Below, in pieces: positions 54,500 to 64,000 of a stretch of DNA of 64,000 nucleotides (positions are counted from its first letter, which is position 1; every line of letters starts with the position of its first letter). Source of the stretch: Phorcus lineatus. Its lineage: Eukaryota; Mollusca; Gastropoda; Trochida; Trochidae. The position numbers were made by a program, and so were the translations under genes. The notes under the pieces are model-generated. The model did no database searches. It was not told where the DNA came from and saw only the letters and a program-made list of their open reading frames with translations. The stretch lies in contig OV121085.1 in NCBI GenBank assembly GCA_921293015.1, positions 23,697,911-23,761,910 of the forward strand, given 5' to 3'.

Positions 54500-56059
54500 A
54501 AAAATAGACAACAAAAGTTATGTCGGGCGGAAGTGAACAACTTCATTTCACGGAGTACCACTCGATTATCGCGACAATAAGATCGAGGTTGATTAGTCAC
54601 GTGACTGTCATGTGACAGTATTTTAAATATACCACAAGATGCATATCGTTAACGTACACGAGACTCTCTAATGACATATAACTATACTGTCATTTGCCAA
54701 GTACCTACCGAATATCTTGCAAAGAAACTATATCACAAACTTAAAGTTTTTTTAAATGGTCATATATTTATAGTAGTCTATTGTGGTTGTAAAACATCTT
54801 ACGAATCCATACGTAAAAGTTAGGTTAAAAAACCTAAAGGATGATGTGATACCTCTAATATTTCACAGAGACACAGTATTAACCTGCACATATATTGTAA
54901 AAAGATTCCCACTTCAGACACATGTTGGAACATTTTAACTCTTTATATTCTTTTTATATTCTATTACACACTTTCCTTAATTAAAATGACAGTTGAAAAA
55001 TTCTCTTATTTGAGCTGAATATTAATGTTTCAATGTATATATGTATTTCTTCATGTCCATGCCAGATCATATGATTTTGAAAATAAATATCAAAAGGAAT
55101 CAACCAATTATGTGTTGCATATTTTACTTATCTCCATAACATATATAGAAATTGATACATTTTACATATTTCCATGGGTACCTCCTCAGCCACATATTCT
55201 CTGTTCTCTGAAGCGGGGGGGGGGGGGGGGGGGGGGGGTGCATGGGGACCCCTAGTGGCAATATTGCCATGTTCTATAGTGGAATAGTGGACCATAACAT
55301 TGAATGATAAAACTTATAGTAAGTCTGTTATTTTGCATACCACCCAAAGGTTTTTACTTACTTATAAGTAAACCCAAGACCCTGCTTGCTGACCTTGCAG
55401 CTGCTTTAGCCATAAGACTAAAATTTAAATGTTCCGACATATCTGATGGGTAGAAGCCTGACCAAATTTGAGTCGTTCTAAAACCTGTGACTATCTCTCA
55501 CTGTGCCTTTCTTCCCGCCTTTTCCCTCATCCTTTCGATCCCTATCTCCCTAATCTATCCACTCTCTTTTGGATGTTTGTCATCCACGTGTTAAATAACG
55601 GGAGTATTGTTCAAAACACGTTAAACCCAAATTCACTCACTCGCTCGGTTTGATTTTCGAAGGGATGGGCGCCGTCATAATAAATTGCCGACTCGCCTTT
55701 CAAGCGCAGTCATTTGTTGATTATTTTTAGAAAGTTTGTACGTCATAGGTCTCGGCGCAAAGTTTCTGCTGGGGTTTACACCCAGGGTAAGAAGAGTGGA
55801 GCGTCAGCTATACGTCGTACCCTGAGATGATGATAATGATGAGGTTGGAGATTTTACAAGCGCTTCCAGCACAGCTGATTTTGCACTTGTGTCCGTTAGG
55901 ACCTTTTGTAAAGTTCCGAAATTGTTTAAAAAGTGATAAATTTTGAGCCAAGTGCCAAAAGGGGTAATTTTGAAATTTTGAAATTTTGAATGATATATTT
56001 AGTAGAGAGGGGGAGAAGGAAGGGGGGCGGAGGGTGGGGGGTTAATTTATGGTATATGA
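54500..56059. other. No gene seen
   Basis: Includes the likely remains of the gypsy 5' LTR (54480-54650), a G run, and a purine-rich stretch near 56010. No coding segment recognised. Confidence 0.4.
55215..55238 (+). repeat. G homopolymer, 24 bp
   Basis: An uninterrupted run of 24 G on the plus strand. Such runs are prone to sequencing length error. Confidence 0.95.
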
Positions 56060-56139
56060 TTGTGAGGTATTTAGATACGAGCCAGAAGGCCCGTATCTTT
56101 GATGTATTTGCCTAGAGCATGGAATATTTGTGGTTGTTG

Positions 56140-56346
56140 TTTGAGTTAAGGATGTGTTGTATGTTGTGTTGGTTGATGTTGTATTGTCAGAGAGTGGTGT
56201 TTAGGGTTTTGCGGTGTGTATAGTCGTGTGCACATTGTGTGAGTATATGGGTGATTGTTTCTGTTTGTTTGCAGTGTGGACATGTGGGATGCTTGTGTCT
56301 GGTCTGTTGTGTTTTTGCGTTTAGTTGTATGTGTCCTGATTGCCAT
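56140..56346 (-). pseudogene. I-clade LINE C-terminal zinc site
   Basis: In the frame neighbouring the open one, CPHCKQTETITHILTQCAHD can be read near 56220-56290. This C-x2-C-x7-H-x4-C is the usual end of ORF2 in the clade. Confidence 0.75.
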
Positions 56347-56494
56347 ATCTATGTTTGTGTTTTTGCTGTATGTTTTGAACTTAGTGAGTGGTTTGGGGAG
56401 AAGGGTTTTGGTGTGTTTAGGAACAGTAGAATTAGCGTATCGTTTATGCCATACGGCCCTGATGTATAGTTTAGCGAGGCTTTTAGCCTCTTGT

Positions 56495-56930
56495 TTAGAG
56501 TGTGGGAGTGAATGTGCAATGGTATTTAGTTTTAGGCCCTCTTTTGCTGTCGGCTATTTCGTTGCCGAAAACGCCGACGTGAGCAGGAACCCAGAGGAGT
56601 TTTATGGTTTTACCCTGATGGTTAAGTAGTTGTATAGTGTGTAGTATTTGAGATATTATGGCAGCACGGTTTTTGGTAGATTTAGATTTAAGTGCTTCCA
56701 GCCCACTAAGTGAGTCTGAAAGGATTAAAATTTTAGGATGGTTGAGTATTATTGGATTTTGAAGAGCTGCCAAAATAGCCATAAGTTCCGCCGTGAGGAC
56801 GGATTGGTCATCAGGCAGCTTGTGTGATGTGGGTGTGTGGTGTGTGTTCTGTATGTGGTAGCCGAATGCTGTGGTACGTGCCTCAGGATCCTTGGATCCG
56901 TCGGTGTATATGTGGCACCAATCGTGCCAG
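56495..56930 (-). pseudogene. I-clade LINE RNase H
   Basis: All four acidic positions are visible: YTDGSK (first Asp, near 56905), LTAELMAILAAL (Glu), LILSDSLSGLEAL (second Asp) and GNEIADS (last Asp), with LLWVPAHVGVFGNEIA. The open portion is 56495-56782; the first part lies upstream in the same frame. RNase H marks the I superfamily and removes the RNA template strand. Confidence 0.9.
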
Positions 56931-57349
56931 TTGTCTTGTATGTATTGAAATGTAGTTGATTTAGCGTGCAGTGGGTTGTGTTTGCTTCTGATTTTGGTGA
57001 GATGCAGGTTAATGCGGGGTGGGGGGAGTTGCGGTGTGAAGTATTGTAGGATGTTGTTTTGTGGGAGTGAGATGTGGTTGAGGTTTGCTTGGTTGATGAG
57101 GTTTGTGAAGCGTAGAGATATTGGAGATGTGAGAGGGTATTTGTTTGCGTATGCCGTTTTGCGTTTAGATAGTTTAGAGTTTAGGAAATTAGTGTATCCT
57201 CCGAAGAAGCGGCCCAGAAGTTTAAGGTGAGTTGGTCCCTTCTGAGTTTGAGGGGTATTTCACCAGTTAGGGCTTGAAGTGCTTCTAGGGAGGTGCCGTG
57301 TTGTGTGCGTGTTGCTAGTTTAAGTGATTGGTATTGTATAGAATTAAGC

Positions 57350-58883
57350 TTAGCAGTAAGTGTAGGTGTTGAGAGTATTATAAATGGGGCCGTCGTAGTC
57401 CAATTTGGACCTAATAAGTGATATATATAGGTTGATTAGGGTTTGCTTATTTGCACCCCAGCTTGTGCCGGAGGTGGCACGCAGGACATTAAGGTCCTTT
57501 ATGCACCTACTGATTAGATCTTTGACGAGGGCATCCCATGAGAGATGTTCGTCAAAGATTAGCCCTAGAAATTTAGTTTGTTTTAGGAAATTTATTTGGT
57601 TATCTTTAAGATATAAGTTTTGGGAAATAGGGCGCATTTTGTTATGTTTAAATACTACTCCAGTGGTTTTTTCCGCATTTAGTTTAAATCCCCATCGGTC
57701 AGCCCATTGGTCGACCTTATTTAATGCGGACTCTAGTAGTTTTGTAAAAGTTTTAAGGTTATTACAACAAACCCAGAGGGCACCGTCGTCTACAAATTTG
57801 GAAGTATTTACTTTACTGGAGATTCCCTCGAAGAGGTCGTCTACCATAATATTAAAAAGAGTAGGGCTAAGGATGCTGCCTTGTGGGGTGCCATTTTTTA
57901 GGGTGAAATTTTCCGAAAATTGGTTGTCGACCCCGACAGTTATTTGCCTATTGTGTAGGAAATCCTGGATGAAATTAATTATGTTGACATTTAGGCCTTT
58001 TTTTAGGAGTTTATGGATTAGGCCGTTATGCCACACCATATCAAAAGCTTTAGAAAAATCCAGGAAGATTGCTAATGTGTAATGTTTGTGTAATTGCCCG
58101 GTTTTTATTTCTTGCTCGAGGCGAGAAAGATTGTTCAGGGTAAAGCGACCTGGAGTGAAGCCACTCTGGTCCTCATTTAATGGATTAATTTTTAGGTGGT
58201 GCTGTAGGCGATTTTTTACCATCGCTTAGATTAGAGGTTAGAGAGATAGACCTATAGGAATTTGGATCCCGAGAGGGTTTATTTGGTTTAGGGATTGGTA
58301 TGACTAGTGCTTCCTTCCAGGAGGAAGGAAGTGTGCCTAATTGCCAAATGAGGTTATAGAGGTTAAGAAGTATGTTGGTGGTATTTGGAGGTAGCTTCTT
58401 AATTAGTTGGTAGGAAGTTTGCTCCAGGCCAGGAGCCGTACCCTTTTTCCTATTATTTAGAACAAATTGAAGCTCCTCCGTTGTGAATGGTTGGTTGATG
58501 GGTTGGTTGTTGTTTTGTTGTTTAGGTGGTATAGGAACATTTTGCTTGTTTTGTTGGAATTTTGGCGTGTTGTTGTTGTTGCTACTTGCATTAGCAAACT
58601 GCTCTGCGAGAGCGTTTGCCTTTGATTTAGGTGAGGTGTGGTTATTTATAGGTGGGAGTTTACTTCTGCGTTTACCACCATGAAAAACTCGGAGCTTATT
58701 CCAAACTTGTTTAGAGTTTGTTTCACCATTCAGCTCCTCACAGAAGTTTTCCCATTGTTGTTTCTTTGTTTCTTTTATGAGTGTTTGAACTGCATTTTTT
58801 AGGTGTTTTGCGTGTGGTAGGTGAGAAATGTCGCGTTTTGCTTTGTTAAAAGCTGTTTTGCGGAGTTTGCGCGCTGTTTTCAT
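57350..58883 (-). pseudogene. I-clade LINE RT
   Basis: The linker frame (58185-58883) includes QQWENFCEELNGETNSKQVW, FTTEELQFVLNNRKKGTAPG and LPSSWKEALVIPIPKPNKPS. After a shift, the next frame (57350-58222) has DQSGFTPGRFTLNNLSRLEQ, IFLDFSKAFDMVWHNGL (motif A), NGTPQGSILSPTLFNIMVDD and motif C as KFVDDGALWVC, then WADRWGFKLNAEKT and TKFLGLIFDEHLSW. FVDD instead of FADD is normal in this clade. The two frames overlap by about 38 bases, so a single shift separates them. Confidence 0.9.
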
Positions 58884-58982
58884 TTCCTCAGTCCACCGGG
58901 GTACTGAGGCTTTATAGGGTTTAGGATAAGTTAATGGAATAGATTGTTTTGCAGCATTTATAATAGCTTGGGTGAATATGTC

Positions 58983-59791
58983 TCAAAAAAGTTGGGGGTC
59001 GTTATTTTCAAGGTCTGCTGGTTTTAGGAGTTCACAAAGATTTTGGAATTTATCCCAGTCAGCCTTGTTGTAGGAGAATTTAGGATTTTGGGGGCAATTT
59101 TGATCCTGAGTTTTATTTGGAAGGAAGTGGTTTAGAGTGATATAAATAGAGAAATGATCACTTCCCCACGGATCATCGAAGATCGCCCATTCGATCTGGC
59201 TAGCAATGTCCGGGGTGCTGATCGTTAAATCGATTGAGGACATTCCTTGATGTCCCCAAGCGTACGTAGTTTGAGTGTTTTGATTATGTAATACATAATC
59301 ATTATTTATGATCCAGTCTGTGATTAGTTCTCCGCTGGCATCAGCCTTATCTTTACAGCCGCAGGAGGGGTGATAAGAGTTAAAACCGCCCAAAAAGATT
59401 GTGCGATTAGGGGATAAATTTTGTAGGACCAGATGGTCCTCTCTTTGAAATTTTTGAGTAACCCTATGATAGATATTATAAATAGTTAGATTTTGGTTTT
59501 TATGTGTTATAGTTATGGCTTGTGCCTCTGAGTTAGAAGTATTTACCGGAAAGGTATTATAATTTAAATCTTCCTGGATAACAATTGCTAGACCTCCATG
59601 TGCTCGACCAGGATTGGTTTTGGGCCAGTCGTGTCATAGCGTTTTTTACCCAGGAATGTTATATTTAGAGCGAGGGCCGAAATGGGTTTCCTGAATGGTT
59701 ATTGGGGGTTAAGTTTTTGGAGTTTGATTAGAGCTTTAAGCTCGTGGCCGTGAGCCAAAAGGCCGCAAGCATTCCACTGTAGAATTTGCAT
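58983..59791 (-). pseudogene. I-clade LINE AP endonuclease
   Basis: ORF2 starts MQILQWNACGLLAHGHELKA, the N-terminal endonuclease block. After several breaks, the frame 58983-59393 shows GGFNSYHPSCGCKDKADASG (where D is replaced by G in the GDFN block), ELITDWIINNDYVLHN, SSIDLTISTPDI and WGSDHFSIYI. The SDH block is intact. Stops and frameshifts interrupt the middle. Confidence 0.85.
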
Positions 59792-59975
59792 AATGAGAAG
59801 AATTAATAGTGGAGTAAATGGGAAAAGGGATATAGGTTTTAGCTGCATGTTTGGTTTATTTAGAATTGTAAGTGTTGGTTTAGGTTTTTAATCCTGGAGG
59901 AGTTCCTCCAAGAGTTGGTTAAATTTATTTAGAGAGATGGTGATGAATTTGGATTTTTTAGCTAGTTTGTAGATT

Positions 59976-60490
59976 TTATGTGGGGTTGGGTTGGGGATGG
60001 TGAGCGCTGCTGTGATGAAAGTTGGGATTTACCTTGCCCGTTGGAAGATGAGGTCTAGATTTAGCAAAAAGAGTTTTAGGTTTGGTTTGGGGGCTTTGGA
60101 CGGATGGAGTTGGTTGGATGGAAGGGGTGGGGCGGGGACGGGAGGGGGTAGCTTTGGGCCTTACACTTTTGTGGGGTGTGCTGGGCTGGGTTTGAGCGGT
60201 TTGGGGTATAGCTGTAAGGGCGGGGTCAGGCTGGGTGGGTTGGGTAGTGGCAGAGTCCATAGGCTCTTCCTGGGTGGGGGCTACCTCTGTTACTGCGATA
60301 GATGTACAGCGGCGTTTGGAAGGGGTGGGGCCTGAGTTAGATGGGGTGGGTTGGATCTGGGAGGATGGTTGGGGGGAGGGGGCATAAGGGTGGTGGGGGA
60401 TGGGTCGGCGGGTATAGGATCACCCCATACAGAGTGGGAAGGGAGGGCTGAGACAGGATGCAGTACATTTAACAGCGTCGTCAGACCCAC
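59976..60490 (-). pseudogene. I-clade LINE ORF1 relic, proline/threonine-rich
   Basis: Two frames (59976-60260, 60290-60490) read as low-complexity P/T/S/Q sequence (PTPSIQPTPSVQSPQT and similar) just ahead of ORF2. No zinc knuckle was found. The position and composition fit the N-terminal, disordered part of a gag-like ORF1. Sure only of the location and bias. Confidence 0.5.
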
Positions 60491-61748
60491 CCACTATAAA
60501 ATTATCCAATAAGCTTGTAGCGGGTCAAATAACGGGTAGACCGGCCCGCATGAGCCCTTCCCACTTTACCGCAATACGGCTCAGATGTATTGCATTAGAG
60601 ACGTAAAATTACCGGGGTGGCAGTGCAGTAAAATTGCAGTATCGACGGGAGCAGCCCCCAACCGTGTTAGCGTCACAGGAATAATGGAAAATTACTCCCA
60701 TGACTTATGTCCGCCACTGTATAATCCAGCTCCTGCACACGGAGCAAACACCGTGGTACGTACCCTACGTCATCTGCAGGATGAAGAAATGCCTCATATG
60801 CAGACGGTAATATTTTCAAATGACTGTAAGAGTAACTGCGGTGCAAGTGATATAAAACCACAACTATAGCCTATGACACTTACCACATGCACTTACACAT
60901 TCACCTATGATAATCGTAACAATGGCAACGAATCCGCTTGATATGCTAGTTTTCTGGACACTTTACTCACTTTTATTTATTTCTTTATTTTTTTTTGTGG
61001 TACATGTACATGAAATCATACATCAATTTTTACATAGGTTTTGGATGCTAATTTTTGACAGAAAAAGATACATCTATGTTATAAAATGACAATTGTGTCT
61101 CAGAGATATCATTAAATGAAACTAAACCTTACCGAGTCTTCAGCTGCAGTGCTATAAGGATGTCATTTACAAAATAGAACAAACAAATATGTAATCATTT
61201 TGGAAAGGTAGATGACAAGTCGATCAGCATTTCATAACTTTCGAATAATTACAAGTTGACTATATGTTGTATATGTTTTTTCCGGATATCCGAGACATAT
61301 AACTCTTTTTGATAGTTCCATTTTTTACTACAGACAAAAGAATTGTACAATCAAGTTGTATAATTTCAACATATAAAAAGATAAATAGTTGTAACCAGAA
61401 GGATAAAAGACTGAGAGACAATGGTTAGAGATAGACAGGAGTTAGTGGACAGTGGATATTGAGCTAAGATTTCCACTTCATATGAAGGTTATCCAAGGTA
61501 AGAGCTTTGTTGGCACACAGCTGGGAGTAGAAAAATTTATCATCATCAGAAATGCATATTTGTTTAAATATGGTATACAATGTAGTCACACCTCTGTCAA
61601 AATGAGCTGTTGCCTTGTTCAGATTAAAGTATTGTTTCGGTATGTATTTAAAAAATCTGAAATAATGCAGATATGTGTTGAAGATTAAATTTCTCACTGA
61701 GTGTTACAAAAGTCTTTACATCAACATTTAAGGATATGATATCCCTAA
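60491..61748. other. No gene seen
   Basis: Frames at 60585-60869 and 60907-61089 have no recognisable domain; the second is hydrophobic but of AT-rich origin. The left part could be 5' UTR of the I-clade LINE. Confidence 0.4.
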
Positions 61749-62351
61749 TCAGCCACAATCCATTCCGATACCATAAGATGAAGTATAACACGTTACAACA
61801 TCTTTCCAAAAGCAGTTTGTAATGTTTTTGGCATATAATTGCAGTCTTTCTCTTTGAAAATTAAACAAGTCAATCTTTCCATATTGAGACAGTGATTCAA
61901 ATGCTAGGTACTGCCATAATCCATTTCCTTTGAATATTCTCTTTATCCATTTTATCTTCATATAATTACAAAAGGAAATTATGTCGATCATTTTCAGCCC
62001 TCCCTTTGCATAATCGTTGATCAACATATTTGTTTAATTTTATTCGTTTAATTTTATAACTCCCCAAACAAACTTAAAGAGAACAGAGTTTAAACGTTTG
62101 AAAAAATGTTTAGATGGGTTGGGAAGCGCTATGAAAAGATGTGTGAAAAGGGAGATAATCTGAGATTAAATAATTGTAATTCTTCCTCGAAAAGTTACAG
62201 ATCTATTCGACCAAAGGAATAATATTTTCCTAATTTTTGAGAATTGTTGCTCAAAGTTCAAAGAAATAATTTCGTTTAGTGTTGGTAGAGAATGTTTTTT
62301 CTGAGAATTTTGAACGGTTCTTTTGACAAACGAAGTGGTATATGAGGACAA
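61749..62351 (-). pseudogene. L1/Tx1-like LINE fragment, post-RT region
   Basis: Frame 62166-62351 ends FLWSNRSVTFRGRITII, and frame 61749-62027 has YAKGGLKMIDIISFCNYMKI, then KWIKRIFKGNGLWQYLA. Both are conserved pieces of the L1/Tx1 ORF2 after the RT palm, in the correct order with a break between. The copy is cut at both ends. Confidence 0.75.
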
Positions 62352-62470
62352 AGTTGCTCATTAGAATTTCGCTTGGAGCCAAACAATATGACAGTAGGAC
62401 ATTACCTCCAAAAAGGGTCCTTCAGCAAAGGCCAAGTACAGTACAGTAATAAATAAACATACCCCGTATG

Positions 62471-62575
62471 TAGAAACACACTAGAAACACACTAGAAACG
62501 CACTAGATACGCACTAGAAACTTTCTAGAACGTATCTAGAAACTTTCTAGAAATTTCTAGAAATTTCGAGTTTTC
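62471..62575. repeat. CTAGAAA short tandem array with TTCTAGAA palindromes
   Basis: First five direct units of the type CACTAGAAA, then alternating TTTCTAGAA units to about 62570. TTCTAGAA fits the inverted nTTCnnGAAn pattern of a heat-shock element, but a simple degenerate satellite is equally likely. Confidence 0.75.
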
Positions 62576-62984
62576 ACTCTTTTCAAAATATTCAAAAATT
62601 TTAACCGGATTTAAAATCCTCATGTTTACTTTGCCTATGGTGAAATTTTGAACAAGATTGCATCAATAGAAAGAGAGATAAATAATAATGAACTTTAAGT
62701 CTTCCTCCTTTTAACGGGCCTCTTTCCAATGATCGGCGCTAATTAGATCGCTCGTCTTCAAGACGTTTCGACGTATGTAGTTTGTTTTTGTTGTCGTTAC
62801 AATATAACACTTATATGTAATATATAACTTTGCAATAAAGCATTAATAAAAGAAGTAATTGTAGTTTACATAACTTATATACATTGCGATTGCCTTTTAA
62901 TAAATAATTTATGCGAGCTTGTGAAGAAAGAGGCATTGGGGACATGTATAAATCTGTCACTACATGAATTATATTATGGTTTAA
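62576..62984. other. No gene seen
   Basis: AT-rich sequence with no recognised features. Confidence 0.45.
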
Positions 62985-63560
62985 ACATATTTTATTTCAT
63001 TATATAAATGTCGCTTCTAAACAAATATACTATTACATAAAAAGTGACGTACATATGGACGAATTAATACATACATACAGTAAACAGGACACTATAGATG
63101 CATGGTTATGTTGGACACTTTTCGATGAAACAATAAATGTTTACAAACTTGTTTCATACTGCTGATAACTACATGTTGTTTGATTGTTTCAGCAAGGCAG
63201 GGCACATAGGAAAACGTTTGTTAAATTCCGAAAATCTCTTTGATAAAGTGATAAAATTATGAACAGATTTCAATAGTCCTTGGTTAGCCTCTTGTGATGA
63301 GCCCGGTGACCAAATAGAATTGACGACAGATTAAACCCTTTTTGAAAGAAATATGTCTTTAGTCTTATGTCATTAAAATTTGGACAGGTGATGAAGGAAT
63401 GTAAGGCGTCTTCAAAGTGATAGCCACTATCACATACAGGGCTATTAGATATAAATCTAGTGAACCTATCTCCATTAAGAACACTACACCCAAGTCGAAT
63501 ATGAAAAGATTATATTATGATAGAGAATCATAGTTCTGATTACTTGTATGCAATCCTTAA
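62985..63560 (-). mobile_element. CR1-like LINE 3' fragment, copy 5
   Basis: On the minus strand HIRLGCSVLNGDRFTRFISN, then CDSGYHFEDALHSFITCPNF and FFQKGFNLSSILFG can be read at about 63240-63510. This is the same C-terminal block as at 28.3, 29.3 and 39.8 kb, with one Cys of the CSCG pair changed to Ser. The 3' end near 62985 carries the AAACATATTTTATTT signature. Confidence 0.8.
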
Positions 63561-63769
63561 AACATCCTAAAGCCTGAAGAAAACTGCTAAACAAATGCTG
63601 TTTTTAACATTCAATACTAAAAGGAAAATGCCTACGCTAACCCCCTTAGAAATGCGAGGTTTTGTAAAAGAAGCATGAAATGCAAGTGTGCCTACAAACA
63701 TCGTTTTTTTATATAATGCGCGAAGTAGAACAATCGTTCCACAATATAACATTATCACTTGATGGATAC

Positions 63770-64000
63770 ACATTTTATTTCATGTAAAAACGGCATAGGA
63801 ATGGTGAACAAACTCGTTAACATATCAAAACATCTCTCAAGACAACGTACTGCAAGTGGCCAAATTAAAATAGTGACGTAAATGATGTTAGCTATTAGCT
63901 AAATTATTAACGTTTATGTTATGTCAACAACATAAAGGCATTAATATACAAAGTTAATTTTAAAATGTTTTAAGGACACCTTATGAAAGGTCTGGTTCAG
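63770..64000 (-). mobile_element. Possible further LINE 3' end
   Basis: ACACATTTTATTTCATG followed by GGAATGGTGAACAAACTCG resembles the 3' signature of the CR1-like family. The rest reaches the end of the window and no coding part could be read. Confidence 0.4.

Larger units (their letters stand above)
56060..60490 (-). mobile_element. I-clade LINE with APE endonuclease, RT and RNase H
   Basis: The minus strand carries a proline-rich ORF1 relic (59976-60490), ORF2 beginning at an ATG at 59791, endonuclease, RT, RNase H and a C-terminal zinc site. Presence of an RNase H after RT places it in the I superfamily (I, Ingi, Loa, Nimb). The 3' end has a hairpin, GATACGAGCCAGAAGGCCCG then TATC, near 56076-56099. 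ORF2 has frameshifts. The coding strand is strikingly poor in G. Confidence 0.9.

Noticed and set aside
57405-58082. Plus-strand frame of 225 residues
   Set aside because: It is antisense to the I-clade RT and has no features of its own.
60907-61089. Hydrophobic 60-residue frame that looks like a membrane protein
   Set aside because: AT-rich DNA gives Phe/Leu/Ile-rich frames by chance. No start context, splice signal or homology was seen.

Overview
The window looks like AT-rich nuclear DNA from a marine invertebrate, most likely a mollusc or another lophotrochozoan. That assignment is an inference from the transposon families (2A-bearing LINEs, CR1/L2-like, I-clade and L1/Tx1-like LINEs, BEL/Pao and Ty3/gypsy elements, Tc1, foldback elements), not from any diagnostic host gene. 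No rRNA, tRNA, CRISPR array or intact multi-exon host gene could be supported. The only host-like signals are a broken THAP-domain reading frame (33.7-34.3 kb), a possible first coding exon at 42.2 kb, and a possible two-exon micro-ORF at 50.1-50.9 kb, which lies inside a DNA transposon.

Layout. 0-8.3 kb: a tandem duplication, an L2/CR1-like LINE relic (1.1-2.7 kb), an L1/Tx1-like relic (5.2-5.8 kb), several foldback elements, and one clean MITE with a 10-bp target duplication (6201-6639). 8.3-10.7 kb: the 3' half of a BEL/Pao element on the minus strand. 11.2-15.0 kb: minus-strand parts of a Ty3/gypsy element that resembles the Gmr1 group, in the order RT-RNase H, polypurine tract, LTR, tRNA-Pro primer site, gag with a SCAN-like capsid, protease. 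A second copy of the pol end and LTR lies at 26.9-27.5 kb.

15.0-26.9 kb is a nest of insertions. LINE-A (minus) contains LINE-B (plus, 17361-23946, 13-bp target duplication). LINE-B contains LINE-C (minus, 18418-20141), which is flanked by a 376-bp identical direct duplication. LINE-A is also split by a Tc1 DD34E transposon (24119-25611) and by a MITE (26142-26357). 27.8-30.3 kb: 3' ends of a CR1-like LINE family, one of which carries a 217-bp tail of its own family. 31.0-32.8 kb: an L1/Tx1-like LINE with a 16-bp target duplication. 33.7-34.3 kb: the THAP fragment, cut by a palindromic element. 34.5-41.9 kb: further CR1-like LINEs, including one interrupted by another LINE with an 11-bp target duplication. 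42-44.6 kb: AT-rich unique sequence. 44.6-47 kb: a CR1-like LINE whose endonuclease-RT frame begins with a leader and a 2A motif.

48.3-51.5 kb: minisatellite, a duplicated (CT)n block, and a 1.9-kb DNA transposon built from dozens of AGACGTC words. 51.6-54.5 kb: a Ty3/gypsy element whose gag is fused in frame to integrase. 56-60.5 kb: an I-clade LINE (endonuclease, RT, RNase H) with strong strand composition bias. 61.7-63.6 kb: further LINE relics.

Almost everything here is transposon sequence at different stages of decay, so the main value of the window is the order of insertions and the architecture of the elements. The best leads are: (1) gypsy pol that ends at RNase H right before the LTR, with a SCAN-like gag; (2) two different LINEs that carry the 2A motif GDVESNPGP in different ORF contexts; (3) a 376-bp perfect duplication around a fresh LINE; and (4) the AGACGTC transposon with a possible internal spliced ORF.
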